Below are positions 44,797 through 53,140 of a stretch of 64,000 nucleotides of DNA, piece by piece. Both the position numbers and the translations under genes were made by a program. The DNA is from Microvirga sp. BSC39 (GTDB lineage: Bacteria > Pseudomonadota > Alphaproteobacteria > Rhizobiales > Beijerinckiaceae), in NCBI RefSeq assembly GCF_000739015.1, contig NZ_JPUG01000079.1, positions 1 through 64,000 of the forward strand, given 5' to 3'. The notes under the pieces were generated by a model. The model saw only the letters and a program-made list of their open reading frames with translations, did no database searches and was not told the origin of the DNA. Each line of letters starts with the position of its first letter. Position 1 is the stretch's first letter.

Positions 44797-45783
44797 TCAG
44801 GCCCGACGCATACGATAACTGTCGGGAACGAGATCGCTCGAGACCTCCGCCGCATCGCCGACCCGCTCGGCCACCACATAGAGCGGCCGCCGCTTCACCT
44901 CGGCGAAGATGCGGCCGACATATTCGCCGACGATGCCCAGCGACATGAGCTGGATGCCCGAGAAGAACATGATCGACACGATCAGGCTCGGGAAGCCGGG
45001 GAGGTCGGTGCCGAACAGGAGCGTGCGGACCATGAAGAACAGGGCGGTTGCGATCGCCAGGAACGAGACCAGGAAGCCGATATAGGTCCAGATCCGCAGC
45101 GGCACGGTGGAGAAGGCCGCGATGCCGTCGAAGGCGAAGCGGAAGAGCTTGCGGAAGCTCCACTTCGTGGTGCCGAAACGGCGCTCCTCCACCACGAAGG
45201 GCACGCCCGTGGCCTTGAAGCCGATCCAGGCATAGAGACCCTTCGAGAAGCGTGCCTTCTCGCCGAGGGTTCTGAGAACGTCGACCCCCTTGCGGTCGAT
45301 GAGCCGGAAGTCGCCCGCGCCCTCGGGCAGGGGGATCTCGCCGAAGCGGGCGAAGAGCTTGTAGAAGGCCTGAGCGAAGCCGCGCTTGGCCCGGGTCTCG
45401 TCCGAGCGGTCGGTGCGCTGGCCGTAGACCATGAGATAGCCCTCCCGCCAACGCTCCACGAAGGCCTCGATCATTTCAGGCGGGTGCTGGAGATCGGCGT
45501 CCATGATGACCACCGCATCGCCCCGGGCGTGATCGAGCCCGGCCGCGATGGCGATCTCCTTGCCGAAGTTGCGGCTGAAGGAGACGGCTCCGATGCGGGG
45601 CTCGGTGCGGCTGACGTCCTTGACGATGTCCAGGGTGTCGTCCCGGCTGCCGTCGTCCACGAAGATCACCTCCCACTCCTGGGTGATGCGTCCGAGGACC
45701 GGCAGTAGGCGCTCGCAGAGGGGCGCGATGTTCGCGCTCTCGTTATGAACCGGGATGATGACGCTAAGCTTGGGCGACGCCAC
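44797..45783 (-). CDS. Glycosyltransferase family 2, polyisoprenyl-phosphate type (GtrB/DPM-like)
   Basis: A 328-residue membrane glycosyltransferase. I use GTG 45783 (MASPKLSVIIPVHNE), which has AAGGG eight bases upstream; TTG 45870 would add a non-conserved leader. The GT-A domain shows VIFVDDGSRDDTLD, GDAVVIMDADLQHPPEMIE (the DAD metal motif) and QRTDRSDETRAKRG. Two transmembrane helices near residues 230-300 with the EYVGRIFAEVKRRPLYVV ending are typical of GtrB/ArnC/YfdH enzymes that load undecaprenyl phosphate with glucose or a related sugar. It precedes murJ, so the pair may serve envelope glycan assembly. Confidence 0.92.
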   Translation of the reverse strand: MASPKLSVIIPVHNESANIAPLCERLLPVLGRITQEWEVIFVDDGSRDDTLDIVKDVSRTEPRIGAVSFSRNFGKEIAIAAGLDHARGDAVVIMDADLQHPPEMIEAFVERWREGYLMVYGQRTDRSDETRAKRGFAQAFYKLFARFGEIPLPEGAGDFRLIDRKGVDVLRTLGEKARFSKGLYAWIGFKATGVPFVVEERRFGTTKWSFRKLFRFAFDGIAAFSTVPLRIWTYIGFLVSFLAIATALFFMVRTLLFGTDLPGFPSLIVSIMFFSGIQLMSLGIVGEYVGRIFAEVKRRPLYVVAERVGDAAEVSSDLVPDSYRMRRA

Positions 45784-45975
45784 TGGAAGAACCCTTGATT
45801 GTCGGGCCGCATCAAGAGCCGAGTTTGCAGCTTTGCTCAAGGGCCTTCGTACAATTTCGCAGCGGACCAAAGCGGATAGCTCGGCCTCTTATTGCCGCAT
45901 GATCCCTCCGGAAAACCGGTTCCCACCTTTCCTGATCATGCTCTAGGGTGCGGCAAAGCTGGATTTAGGGCATAC

Positions 45976-46818
45976 ATGGGTTCCTTTCGTAACGTCATTC
46001 TCTGCGCCGACGATTTCGGTCTCGCCGACGGGGTGAGCCGGGGCATCGTGGAACTTGCGGAGATGGGCCGGCTCTCGGCCACGGGAGCCATGACCAACAT
46101 GCCCGGCTGGCCACGGGCCGCGGGGGATTTGAAGCCCCTGAGGGGCCGCATCGCGGTGGGCCTTCACCTCAACCTCACCACGGGATCGCCTCTCGGCTCC
46201 ATGCCGCAGCTCGCCCCGTCGGGCGTTTTTCCCAGCCTGAAAGACCTGCTGCCGAAGGCTCTGAAGCGCCGGATTCCGGCAGACGAGATTGCGCAGGAGA
46301 TCGAGCGTCAGCTCGTTGCCTTCATCGAGGCCCACGGTGAGCCGCCGGCCTTCGTGGACGGCCATCAGCATGTCCATGTTCTGCCGGTGATCAGGCCGGC
46401 TCTGATCCAGGTTCTGAAGGGGAGGGGCTATGCCGGGCGTGTCTGGCTGCGAGACCCTTCCGACAGGATAGCCTCGATCCTGCGCCGTCCCATTGGGCGA
46501 CGCAAAGCTCTCATCGTGAAATCCCTGAGCCGCGGCTTTGCCCGGGCTGCGCAAGCAGCCGGTTTCCGGACGAACGAAGGCTTTTCAGGCTTTGCCCCGC
46601 TCGACCTCTCGGTGCCGGCTCCCTGCGTGTTTGAGGAGGCCTTCTCGACGCTCGGGCCTCACCCGGTCGTCATGTGTCATCCGGGCTATGTGGACGACGA
46701 GCTGCGGGCGCTCGATCCTGCTTTGGAGAGCCGTGTCGCGGAGCTGGAATACCTGAGGTCCGAGGCCTTCGGTGATTTGCTGACAGCCAAGCAACTGAAG
46801 CTTGCTCCGACCCTCTGA
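45976..46818 (+). CDS. ChbG/HpnK (YdjC) family deacetylase
   Basis: A 280-residue carbohydrate deacetylase-like protein. The start ATG 45976 has TAGGG six bases upstream. The metal-site motif CADDFGLADGVSRGI is at residues ~9-23. VGLHLNLTTGSPL supplies the His, and FVDGHQHVHVLPVIRP is the second histidine cluster. A final VVMCHPGYVDDEL completes the YdjC/ChbG/HpnK pattern. Family enzymes remove N-acetyl groups from chitooligosaccharides or act in hopanoid tail maturation. No hopanoid genes are in the window, and the divergent GT2-murJ pair suggests an envelope glycan. Confidence 0.9.
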   Translation: MGSFRNVILCADDFGLADGVSRGIVELAEMGRLSATGAMTNMPGWPRAAGDLKPLRGRIAVGLHLNLTTGSPLGSMPQLAPSGVFPSLKDLLPKALKRRIPADEIAQEIERQLVAFIEAHGEPPAFVDGHQHVHVLPVIRPALIQVLKGRGYAGRVWLRDPSDRIASILRRPIGRRKALIVKSLSRGFARAAQAAGFRTNEGFSGFAPLDLSVPAPCVFEEAFSTLGPHPVVMCHPGYVDDELRALDPALESRVAELEYLRSEAFGDLLTAKQLKLAPTL

Positions 46819-46926
46819 GCCGGAATAAGGCCGCATTTCCCCCTGAAATTGACGGGAATTACCTAAGATCGGACTGTGTAAGCGTGCAGGCTTATCCAAG
46901 GGCTCAGGGGCCAAGGGAGCAGGCTG

Positions 46927-48192
46927 ATGCAGGAGGCCCCCTCCGTCAATGAGACCGAGCGGCTGGCGGCGCTTGCCCTCTATCAGGTGCTCGACACGCC
47001 ACCCGAATTCGCCTTCGATGCCGTCACCGAGCTCGCGGCGGAGATCTGCCGCTGTCCCGTGGCGATCGTCAGCCTGATCGATGAGCGGCGGCAATGGTTC
47101 AAGTCCAAGTATGGACTGCCAACAGATTTCACCGAATGCCCTCGCGAGATCACCGTCTGCAATTCCACGGTTTGCGCGAACGATCTCGTCTACGTGCCCG
47201 ACCTTACGGTCCATGAGCGGTTCAAGCATGTCGGCGTGGTTACAGGTGAGCCGCATCTGCGCTTCTATTGCGGGATGCCGCTGATCTCGCGCGAAGGGTT
47301 TGGCCTGGGGACCCTGTGTGTCGTGGCCTTCGAGCCGCGGGAGCTGCGCCCGTCTCAGCGTGAGGCCGTGCGCCGCCTCGCGCAGCAGGCCATGTCCCTG
47401 CTCGAATTGAGGCGGCAGCTTCTGGAGCGCAACGTCCTGTTGACCGAACTGGCCCAGGCGAAGGCCTCGGCCGAGGAGGCGCGGGACCAATCGGAGCGAT
47501 TGCTGCGCAACATTCTGCCGGAGCCGGTAGCCCACGAGTTGCAGCGCCACGGAAAGGTCGAGCCACGCTTCCACGAGGCGACCACCATCCTGTTCGCGGA
47601 TTTCAAGAAGTTCACGCTGCTCACCGAATCCTTCGATCCCGCCCGGCTGATCGATCAGCTCGATCAGAATTTCGGGCGGTTCGACGAGATCGCGGCTAAC
47701 AACCGGGTGGAGACCATCAAGACCATCGGCGATGCCTATCTCTGCGCAGGCGGATTGCCCGTGCCCAGCCGTACCCACGCCATCGACACCTGCCTGGCGG
47801 CCCTGCAGATGCAAGCCTACATCCAGAGCGCCAACCGGCAGCGGGAGAAGTTTCGCCTCGCGCCCTGGGAGCTGAGGATCGGCATCAATTCAGGCCCGGT
47901 GATCGCCGGCATCGTCGGCCATCGCCGCTTCACCTATGACATCTGGGGCAACGCGGTGAATGTCGCGCAACGCCTTGAGGAGGCCTGCGAGCCCGGGCGG
48001 GTCAATATCTCGGCCAGCACGTTCCACCATGTCTCCCGCCTGTTCGACGCGGAGGCGCGAGGGTCGGTCGGCGTCAAACACATCGGCGCCATCGACATGT
48101 ACTTCCTCAACCGCATCTGGCCCGAGTTCAGCGCCGACGCAGACGGGTTCACGCCCAATGCGGAGTTCTGGCGGGCAAGCGGCACGGGCTGA
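46927..48192 (+). CDS. Class III nucleotide cyclase with N-terminal GAF domain
   Basis: A 421-residue signalling enzyme. Residues ~10-165 form a GAF domain of the kind beginning ERLAALALYQVLDTPPEFAF, with IVSLIDERRQWFKSKYGLP and FYCGMPLISREGFGLGTLCV. A coiled-coil linker of about 30 residues follows. The cyclase domain has FADFKKFTLLTE (metal Asp), ETIKTIGDAYLCAGG (purine-contacting Lys and second Asp) and FTYDIWGNAVNVAQRLE with the canonical Asp and the Asn/Arg pair. All catalytic positions look intact. A strong AAGGGAG site lies upstream of ATG 46927. Confidence 0.94.
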   Translation: MQEAPSVNETERLAALALYQVLDTPPEFAFDAVTELAAEICRCPVAIVSLIDERRQWFKSKYGLPTDFTECPREITVCNSTVCANDLVYVPDLTVHERFKHVGVVTGEPHLRFYCGMPLISREGFGLGTLCVVAFEPRELRPSQREAVRRLAQQAMSLLELRRQLLERNVLLTELAQAKASAEEARDQSERLLRNILPEPVAHELQRHGKVEPRFHEATTILFADFKKFTLLTESFDPARLIDQLDQNFGRFDEIAANNRVETIKTIGDAYLCAGGLPVPSRTHAIDTCLAALQMQAYIQSANRQREKFRLAPWELRIGINSGPVIAGIVGHRRFTYDIWGNAVNVAQRLEEACEPGRVNISASTFHHVSRLFDAEARGSVGVKHIGAIDMYFLNRIWPEFSADADGFTPNAEFWRASGTG

Positions 48193-48196
48193 AATG

Positions 48197-48221
48197 AAAA
48201 CGGGCCTCCGAAGAGGCCCGT
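48197..48221 (-). terminator. Rho-independent terminator of sodB
   Basis: On the minus strand, a perfect 9-bp stem ACGGGCCTC/GAGGCCCGT with a four-base loop is followed by TTTTC. It lies about 20 bases after the superoxide dismutase stop and directly beyond the cyclase stop, so it can serve both. Confidence 0.85.
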
Positions 48222-48241
48222 CTGACGGTGCGGTATATCGC

Positions 48242-48841
48242 TTACTTCGAGGCCTGCTCGAACATCTCCTCGACATGCTCCCAGTTCACGAGATTGTCGA
48301 GGAAGGCCTTCACGTAGTCGGGGCGACGGTTGCGGTAGTCGATGTAATAGGAATGCTCCCACACGTCGCAGCCGAGGATCGGCTGGGCGCCATGGACCAG
48401 CGGGTTCTCGCCGTTCGGGGTCTTCATGACGGTGATCTTGCCGTCCTTGAGGGCGAGCCAAGCCCAGCCCGAGCCGAACTGGCTGACGCCGGCCTGGATG
48501 AAGTCTTCCTTCATCTTGTCGACGGAGCCGAGATCCTCGACGATTTTCTTCTCGAGCTTGCCGGGAAGGGCGCCGCCGCCATTGGGCTTCATCCACATCC
48601 AGAAGTGGATGTGATTGTAATGCTGTCCCGCATTGTTGAAGAGGGCCTGGTTCTTGCCGTAGGAGCCTTTCACGACCTCCTCGACGCTCTTGCCCTCGAA
48701 TTCCGTGCCTTTCAGCAGGTTGTTGCCGGTATTGACGTAAGCCGCGTGGTGCTTGTCATGGTGAAACTCCAGGGTTTCCCGCGACATGTAGGGCTGCAGG
48801 GCGTCATAGGCGTAAGGCAGTTCGGGCAGGGTGAACGACAT
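48242..48841 (-). CDS. sodB: Superoxide dismutase (Fe/Mn family)
   Basis: A 199-residue cytoplasmic enzyme. ATG 48841 has AAGGAGA upstream. The four metal ligands are visible: the His in LEFHHDKHHAAYVN (near 27), the His in AGQHYNHIHFW (near 75), and the Asp and His of CDVWEHSYYIDY (near 159 and 163). The family signature DVWEHSYY is intact. Fe versus Mn preference cannot be read with certainty, though the alphaproteobacterial relatives are usually Fe or cambialistic. It has its own terminator, so it is monocistronic. Confidence 0.96.
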   Translation of the reverse strand: MSFTLPELPYAYDALQPYMSRETLEFHHDKHHAAYVNTGNNLLKGTEFEGKSVEEVVKGSYGKNQALFNNAGQHYNHIHFWMWMKPNGGGALPGKLEKKIVEDLGSVDKMKEDFIQAGVSQFGSGWAWLALKDGKITVMKTPNGENPLVHGAQPILGCDVWEHSYYIDYRNRRPDYVKAFLDNLVNWEHVEEMFEQASK

Positions 48842-49096
48842 CGGCGTCTCCTTTGGATTGAGCGACCCGGGGCATCGGACCCGAAAGTAGTGGCGACTTT
48901 GGGGTCGATCCGATGCCGGTCTCTTGCGACCGCGCATCGCCGGATGCGCTTGAGCATTAGTTAAAGCGCGAGGGGCCGAAGAGCAACGGCCAAGCTCCGG
49001 ACTTTTTTCTGCTCAAGCTTCACAGCCGGTTGTCTTTTGCCTATAGAAGCATAGCTTTTCCGCGGTAATCTTTGGTTTGCGTATGATGGAGACAGC

Positions 49097-50080
49097 ATGA
49101 TCATCGCTCTTCTGGCCCTCGCTCTTGCGATGATCCTCGGCGGATTGCTGGCTGCCTTCTTCGGATGGGATATCGTTCTGGTCGAACGCGGCTGGACCAT
49201 GGTGATCGCAGGCAGCATCACGGCCGCAAGCGGTGCGCTTCTGCTCGGCATTGCCGCGGCGGTCTCCAAGCTGGCGAAGATCGAGAAGCGCCTCTCAGGG
49301 CTGCAGGCTGGGTCAGGCATCAATGAATTCAGCCCGGGTCATCGCGTTCCCGGAGCACTTGCCGGCGCAGGGCTCGGTAGCGGTCTCGCGGCCGCAGAGG
49401 CGGCCGGCGCCTTTGAGGAGAGTGCCACCGAGGACCGTAACGACGAGAGCCAGCCGACCCTGCCTCTCTTTGAGGAGCAGGAGAGACGCGAGCAGGATGA
49501 ACTCCAGGACAAGCCTCAGGACAATTCCACGGTGGCAGCCGCCGAGTGGCCCGAGCACAGGGATGCGGCTCCTGTCATTCCATTTCCGCCGAGGACCACA
49601 CCGGTTGTTCTGCCTGCCGAGGATGAGCAGGACTCGGAACTCAAGGTGCCTGACTTCCTCCTGGCGGACCGGCAGCGCAACGATGAGGAGGGGCCTCTCG
49701 TTGCCGAGCCGGGTCTCGACGTCGAGGTCTTTGAGCAGGGTAATGAACGTGAGCCCGAGGCCAGGGATCGCGACCGGGGCGATGAGCCTCTGGAGCCCGT
49801 TGCAGACGTTGACTCCGAGGTAGAACTGCAACGTGACAGCGAGCCTGCCGCTGCGGAAACCGATCAGGAAGCCTTTACCGAGGACGAGGCGACGTCCGGC
49901 GAAGAGGGACCGGCCACGATCATCGGCACCTACAATTCCGGCGACAACAAGTACGTCATGTTCTCGGACGGCTCCATCGAGGCTCAGACCCCGAGCGGCA
50001 CCTTCCGCTTCCAGTCTCTCGATGAACTGAAGGAGTTCATCGCGGCCGGCGGTGAAGGCAATTCGTCGGCTAGTCTTTGA
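49097..50080 (+). CDS. Membrane-anchored acidic protein with conserved C-terminal domain
   Basis: A 327-residue protein of unknown function. Two transmembrane helices lie at residues ~1-22 and ~33-58, then a Lys/Arg-rich turn (KLAKIEKRLSG). About 190 residues of Glu/Asp/Pro-rich, probably disordered sequence follow. A compact C-terminal segment, IGTYNSGDNKYVMFSDGSIE then AQTPSGTFRFQSLDELKEFI, looks like a small beta-hairpin plus helix. The same layout is seen in unannotated rhizobial membrane proteins. No catalytic motif is present. Its end overlaps the convergent hydrolase by 11 bases. Confidence 0.8.
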   Translation: MIIALLALALAMILGGLLAAFFGWDIVLVERGWTMVIAGSITAASGALLLGIAAAVSKLAKIEKRLSGLQAGSGINEFSPGHRVPGALAGAGLGSGLAAAEAAGAFEESATEDRNDESQPTLPLFEEQERREQDELQDKPQDNSTVAAAEWPEHRDAAPVIPFPPRTTPVVLPAEDEQDSELKVPDFLLADRQRNDEEGPLVAEPGLDVEVFEQGNEREPEARDRDRGDEPLEPVADVDSEVELQRDSEPAAAETDQEAFTEDEATSGEEGPATIIGTYNSGDNKYVMFSDGSIEAQTPSGTFRFQSLDELKEFIAAGGEGNSSASL

Positions 50081-50627
50081 AGAGCGGGGCCAGAGCGCGG
50101 AACTCGTCCGTCGCGGCCCGCTCCATCCATTCGAAGGCAACCATCTCCGTCGTCACCCAGTGGCAGCCCGCATGCAGCAGGCGCGCGCAGGCGGCGCTGA
50201 CGCTGTGAGGCGAGCGGCTCGATACCGCATCGGCCACCACGAAGACCTCGAAGCCTGATGTCCTGAACTCCAGGGCGGTCTGCAGAACGCAGATATGCGC
50301 CTCTGCTCCACAGATCACGAGATGATCCCGGCCGCTGCCCCGCATGGTTGCGATCCGCTCCATGATGGAAGGCTCCCGGGCGGCCGAGAACGTGGTCTTC
50401 GACAGGGTGACGGCCTCCGTGGGGAGCGCCTCCGCCACCGCCGGAAGGGTGGCTCCCAGCCCCTTGGGGTACTGCTCCGTCACCGTTACGGGAACCCCGA
50501 GCCGCTTGGCTGCTTCGAGCAGGATCGCCAGATTGCGGACAAGGCCTTCGCCCTCGTGGATTGCGGGCATCAGGCGGGCCTGAACATCGACCACGACAAG
50601 GTGGGAGCGGCTTGCGTTCATCAGCAT
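50070..50627 (-). CDS. Isochorismatase-like cysteine hydrolase
   Basis: A 185-residue cysteine hydrolase of the isochorismatase/YcaC superfamily. The catalytic Asp is in LVVVDVQARLMPAI, the lysine in VTLSKTTFSAA, and the nucleophile Cys in ICGAEAHICVLQTALEF. YcaC-like members act on small amides or unknown substrates. ATG 50627 is the best in-frame start before conserved sequence; 50621 is also possible. It begins immediately after the HWE kinase stop (50632), so it is probably co-transcribed with that kinase. Confidence 0.9.
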   Translation of the reverse strand: MLMNASRSHLVVVDVQARLMPAIHEGEGLVRNLAILLEAAKRLGVPVTVTEQYPKGLGATLPAVAEALPTEAVTLSKTTFSAAREPSIMERIATMRGSGRDHLVICGAEAHICVLQTALEFRTSGFEVFVVADAVSSRSPHSVSAACARLLHAGCHWVTTEMVAFEWMERAATDEFRALAPLFKD

Positions 50628-50631
50628 GGCG

Positions 50632-53013
50632 TCATTGATCCGGGTTGAAGATCGGCGGGGCACCAGGAATCGGCAGGGTCATGGTGAAGCGAAGCCCTTC
50701 TTCGGGGAAGTTCATCGCGACATTCGCCTGAAGCTGCGTTGCCAGAACCCTTTGCAGCAGTCTGGATCCGAAGCCCTGGCGGGTGGGCGTGCTCACCCGC
50801 GGCCCGCCATGCTCGGTCCAGGCAAAGTGCAGGATCGGCCGCTCCTCGCCCGGCTCCACCCGCCAGCGCACCTCCACCTGGCCACCAAAGGTCGACAGGG
50901 CTCCATGCTTGGCCGCGTTGGTGGTGAGCTCATGGATGGCCATGCCGATGGGCACAGCTGCTTCCGAGGGCAGCTCCACATGGGGTCCTTCGACGATGAT
51001 GCGGTTGCGCGCCTCGTCCTCGTAGGGGCCGAGCTCCGTCTGGATCAGGTCCTCGAGGGCTGCCTTCTGCCACAGATCCTCGGTGAGCAGGTTGTGGGTG
51101 CGGGCGAGCGACACGATGCGGCCGACGAAGCCCTGGTAGAACTCGTCGATGCTGGAGGCCGTGCGGGCGGTGGAGCCGACGATGGCTTGGACGGTGGCGA
51201 GCGTGTTCTTGACCCGGTGATGCAGCTCACGGATCAGCAACTGCTGGCGATGCTCAGCCTGCTTGTGCTTGGTGACATCGATATTGACGCCGATGATCCG
51301 AGCCGGGCCGTTGTCCTGCCCATAGAAGATCATCAGGCTGCCTTCGATGTGGCGGAAGGAGCCATCCGGGAGCGGGATACGATACGTGAAGCCCATCTCC
51401 CGATCGCCCCGTGCAATCGCCTCCCGGAAGCTCTTTTCAAACGCGTTCACGTCGGCCGGGTGAATGCGGGAGGTCCAGCCTTCGTAAGTTCCCTCGAAAC
51501 TGCCGGGCTCGATCCCGAACAGCTCTTCCTGCTCCGACATCCAGGTAATGGTGCCGCTGCCCACATCCCAATCGAAGACGCCGATCCGGGCTGCGCGTTG
51601 TGCCAGGGCGAGCCGCTCCTCGCTCTTGCGCAGGGCCGCCTCGGTTTCCTTCAGGTTATGGATGTTGATGCTCGTCCCGATCTTGCCCTTGAACTCGCCA
51701 CTGGAATCGTAAAGCGAGCCCACCCGGACGATGTGCCAGTGATAGGTTCCGTCGACCGAGCGATAGCGCATCTCGGCTTCCATCACGTCGCCGGTCGCGT
51801 TCTTGGCATCCTGCATGATGGCGGCGAGGTCCTCGGGATGGACGATCGACAGCCACCCGTGGCCCAGGGTCTGCTCGCGCGAAAGGCCCGAGAATTCGAA
51901 CCAGGTTTGCTCATTCACGTAATAGACCAGTTCGAGTTCCGGGGTGGCGATCCATGCAAATCCGGGGAGCGCCTCGGTAAAGGTCCGGAAACGGAACTCG
52001 GTATCATGCAGGCCGCGTTCGGCACGCAGTTTCTCGACAGCCGTCCAGGTGCGCTCAGCCACGTCCTCGACCAGGGCCACGTCGTCCTCCGACCAGGAGC
52101 GCGGCGTGGACGAGATCACATAGAGGATGGCCGTGATGTGGCCCTCCTTGAGCAGCGGGACCGTGAGAACAGCCCTGGCGTTGATGGTGCTGTAGAAGTT
52201 TTGGACAGCAGGGCTTCCCGTTCGCGGATCGGCGGAAACATCATCGATGGTCAGGGTCTGCCCCACCTTCGAGTCGTCGATCATGCCGTGGAGGAATTCC
52301 TGCAGGCGGTAGGCACGACCTTCGTTGCTGATCGCACCTCTCGACCATTCCCGCTCGACGAGCACCACGCCACGGCCATCGTCCACCTCGCCGTGGCCGA
52401 CGCAATCCACCTTCAGGAGTTGGCCGATGCTCTGAGCCGTCGCTTCCATGGCGGCGAAAGGATCTTTCACGCTCCGAAGCTGCTCATTCAGCTTCAGGAG
52501 AAAATCCTGGCGGTGTCTGGCATCCTTGAGCTCTTCCTTGGCGCGCTCGCGTTCCGTCACGTCCTGCGTCACGCCGACCAGACGGACCGGTCTGCCATCT
52601 TCGAAAATCGGCGTGCCCCTGACGAGGAGGCGGCCGATATAACCATCGGGACGGACGATCCGATGCTCCACATTGAAATCGGATCGGGTCGCCAGCGCAT
52701 AGGTGACGGCCTGGTTGATGCGCTCGACATCGCCCGGATGCTGCAGCTTCTTCAGCTTCTCGAAGGTCAAAGGCTCATCGACCGGCAGCCCGAGATGTGC
52801 CCTGCAGATCGGATTGGCCGTCATCTCGTTCGTCACGAGATCCCGCTCCCATGATCCCAAGCGGCCGATCTCAAGCGCCAGACGCAGCATGGCGCTGTTC
52901 CCGCGTGAGTCCGTCCCGCTGATGTCTCGGCCCTTTTCCTGTGCGCTCGGCTGCCGCTCGCCTTGCGGCGCAACGGCTTTAGGAAACGGAGGAACGTCGA
53001 CCCTGTTGATCAT
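50632..53013 (-). CDS. HWE-family sensor histidine kinase (PAS-GAF-PAS-PAS)
   Basis: A 793-residue sensor kinase with no transmembrane helix. Order: PAS around 45-150 (HPGDVERINQAVTYAL), GAF around 175-335 (INARAVLTVPLLKEGHITAI), PAS around 350-465, PAS around 470-580, then the HWE kinase domain. The phospho-acceptor region is LHHRVKNTLATVQ near residue 597. IHELTTNAAKHGALS is the N-box, and HFAWTEHGGP gives the WxE motif for which the family is named. There is no response regulator beside it. The kinase domain DNA is identical over 484 bp to the next gene's. I start at ATG 53013; TTG 53019 is also in frame. Confidence 0.93.
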   Translation of the reverse strand: MINRVDVPPFPKAVAPQGERQPSAQEKGRDISGTDSRGNSAMLRLALEIGRLGSWERDLVTNEMTANPICRAHLGLPVDEPLTFEKLKKLQHPGDVERINQAVTYALATRSDFNVEHRIVRPDGYIGRLLVRGTPIFEDGRPVRLVGVTQDVTERERAKEELKDARHRQDFLLKLNEQLRSVKDPFAAMEATAQSIGQLLKVDCVGHGEVDDGRGVVLVEREWSRGAISNEGRAYRLQEFLHGMIDDSKVGQTLTIDDVSADPRTGSPAVQNFYSTINARAVLTVPLLKEGHITAILYVISSTPRSWSEDDVALVEDVAERTWTAVEKLRAERGLHDTEFRFRTFTEALPGFAWIATPELELVYYVNEQTWFEFSGLSREQTLGHGWLSIVHPEDLAAIMQDAKNATGDVMEAEMRYRSVDGTYHWHIVRVGSLYDSSGEFKGKIGTSINIHNLKETEAALRKSEERLALAQRAARIGVFDWDVGSGTITWMSEQEELFGIEPGSFEGTYEGWTSRIHPADVNAFEKSFREAIARGDREMGFTYRIPLPDGSFRHIEGSLMIFYGQDNGPARIIGVNIDVTKHKQAEHRQQLLIRELHHRVKNTLATVQAIVGSTARTASSIDEFYQGFVGRIVSLARTHNLLTEDLWQKAALEDLIQTELGPYEDEARNRIIVEGPHVELPSEAAVPIGMAIHELTTNAAKHGALSTFGGQVEVRWRVEPGEERPILHFAWTEHGGPRVSTPTRQGFGSRLLQRVLATQLQANVAMNFPEEGLRFTMTLPIPGAPPIFNPDQ
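50756..51239. repeat. 484-bp block identical to 53274-53757 (direct repeat, copy 1)
   Basis: Reading base by base I find no difference over 484 bases between this segment and 53274-53757. It covers the HWE kinase core of both genes. Sequence just outside diverges at once (CGATGCTCAG versus CGCTCCTCGG on one side). Confidence 0.9.
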
Positions 53014-53140
53014 GAACAATGCTCTGGAGCTGCGTCTGCTGCTTTCTAAGCATTTCTGGAGGCTACGTCACCTCATGCCGTAAAGTCATGTTGAGAGGGC
53101 AGCAATAGATCAAAGGAGGGAACGACTATTGAACAGAGGG

